A stretch of DNA of 6,263 nucleotides from Bacillota bacterium. Lineage in GTDB: Bacteria; Bacillota; Limnochordia; JAAZLZ01. Below are positions 5,959 through 6,263 of this stretch, in pieces; position 1 is the first letter of the stretch, and each line of letters starts with the position of its first letter. The stretch is taken from positions 1 to 6,263 of the forward strand of contig JAAZLZ010000283.1 of the NCBI GenBank assembly GCA_012799075.1. The letters are read 5' to 3'. The position numbers and the translations under genes are program-made. The notes below the pieces were generated by a model, which saw only the letters and a list, made by a program, of their open reading frames with translations, did no database searches and was not told the DNA's origin.

Positions 5959-5989
5959 GGCCGGGGACCTTTGGCCGCGGTCCCCGGCC
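5959..5989 (+). other. Intercistronic hairpin between dctP and dctQ
   Basis: GGCCGGGGACC (5959-5969) and GGTCCCCGGCC (5979-5989) form a perfect 11-bp GC-rich stem with a 9-base loop, 10 bases after the dctP stop. No T-run follows, so it is not a standard terminator. Such stems after binding-protein genes are known to protect the upstream mRNA from 3' exonucleases or cause partial termination, keeping the binding protein in excess over the membrane subunits. That role here is inferred. Confidence 0.8.
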
Positions 5990-6007
5990 GCCTTGGGGGT
6001 GATTCAG

Positions 6008-6263
6008 TTGGCGCGGCGAGTCATGATGTGGGTGGCCAAAATTGAGGGGTTTATATCGGGGGTGCTCTTGGGGGGCTGCTGCGCAGCTATTGGCTGTCAG
6101 CTTATGGCCAGAGCCTTCTTGGGAAGAGCCCTTCCTTGGCCCGAGGAGCTTTGCGTAATCCTTCTCATTTATCTTACGTTTCTCGCGGCCGGTGCTCTGT
6201 ACAAGACTGGTCAGCATATCGATGTGGACTACTTTGTCGACCGATGGGTCCCCGATGACAAAC
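6008..6263 (+). CDS. dctQ: TRAP transporter small membrane subunit, DctQ family (partial, cut by window end)
   Basis: The first 85 residues of the four-helix small subunit of a TRAP importer, which partners the large DctM channel. I prefer TTG 6008 because GGGGGTGAT (about 5995-6003) matches the extended SD; ATG 6023 or 6026 would shorten the product by 5 or 6 residues. After MARRVMMWVAKIEGFISGVL, the first membrane segment covers about residues 13-34. The loop FLGRALPWPEEL (37-48) contains the family hallmark Pro-Trp-x-Glu-Glu. The second membrane segment (about 49-64) is followed by YKTGQHIDVDYFVDRW (65-80), matching the conserved R/K-x-G-x-H-I-x-V-D pattern. The position right after dctP and the shared hairpin indicate one operon. 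The remainder and the expected dctM lie beyond the window. Confidence 0.9.
   Translation, partial: MARRVMMWVAKIEGFISGVLLGGCCAAIGCQLMARAFLGRALPWPEELCVILLIYLTFLAAGALYKTGQHIDVDYFVDRWVPDDK

Noticed and set aside
5930..6217. Minus-strand frame of 95 residues at the window end
   Set aside because: It overlaps the DctQ gene, which has clear family motifs on the plus strand. The antisense product has none.

Overview
The window carries six intact or window-truncated genes and one pseudogene, all on the + strand. GC content is moderately high (my estimate, not computed). Strong Shine-Dalgarno sites of the GGGAGGAG, GGAGGAGG and AAGGAGGTGA type, and probable TTG starts at three genes, suggest a Bacillota-like heterotrophic anaerobe. 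Three substrate-specific gene sets sit side by side, so a free-living carbohydrate or organic-acid consumer is likely. No species can be named from this sequence alone.

Layout. (1) Positions 1-1928 hold a central-metabolism/envelope pair: an isocitrate/isopropylmalate-family dehydrogenase and, 19 bp downstream, a divergent Lgt-like membrane protein. A probable Rho-independent terminator follows at about 2015-2062. (2) Positions 1929-2138 form a structured intergenic stretch with an 8-bp inverted repeat enclosing about 129 bp, a 13-bp direct repeat and two hairpins, ending in an AT-rich patch. (3) Positions 2139-4727 hold a CUT1-type (MalF/MalG-like) ABC sugar importer. Its substrate-binding protein gene is a pseudogene: the 5' end is missing, and a 4-bp tandem duplication at 2619-2626 shifts the frame. 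The two permease genes downstream look intact and overlap by 20 bp. No ATPase gene is present. (4) Positions 4728-4952 are a regulatory/leader stretch. (5) Positions 4953 to the end begin a TRAP transporter operon: a DctP-type binding protein, an 11-bp perfect hairpin between cistrons, and the start of a DctQ small membrane subunit cut by the window end.

How the genes relate. The dehydrogenase supplies 2-oxoglutarate and reducing power, with NADP+ suggested by two cofactor-site residues. The Lgt-like protein resembles the enzyme that lipidates lipoprotein precursors but is altered at the family signature. The ABC system would import a sugar or oligosaccharide but lacks its own functional binding protein. 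The TRAP system next to it imports an organic acid (C4-dicarboxylate, uronate or similar) using an ion gradient. I see no RNA gene, CRISPR array, transposase or phage gene, and nothing that clearly amounts to a new biological system. The most unusual points are the doubly damaged binding-protein gene in front of intact permeases, the repeat-rich segment beside its break point, the altered Lgt signature, and the two in-frame SD/TTG starts of dctP.
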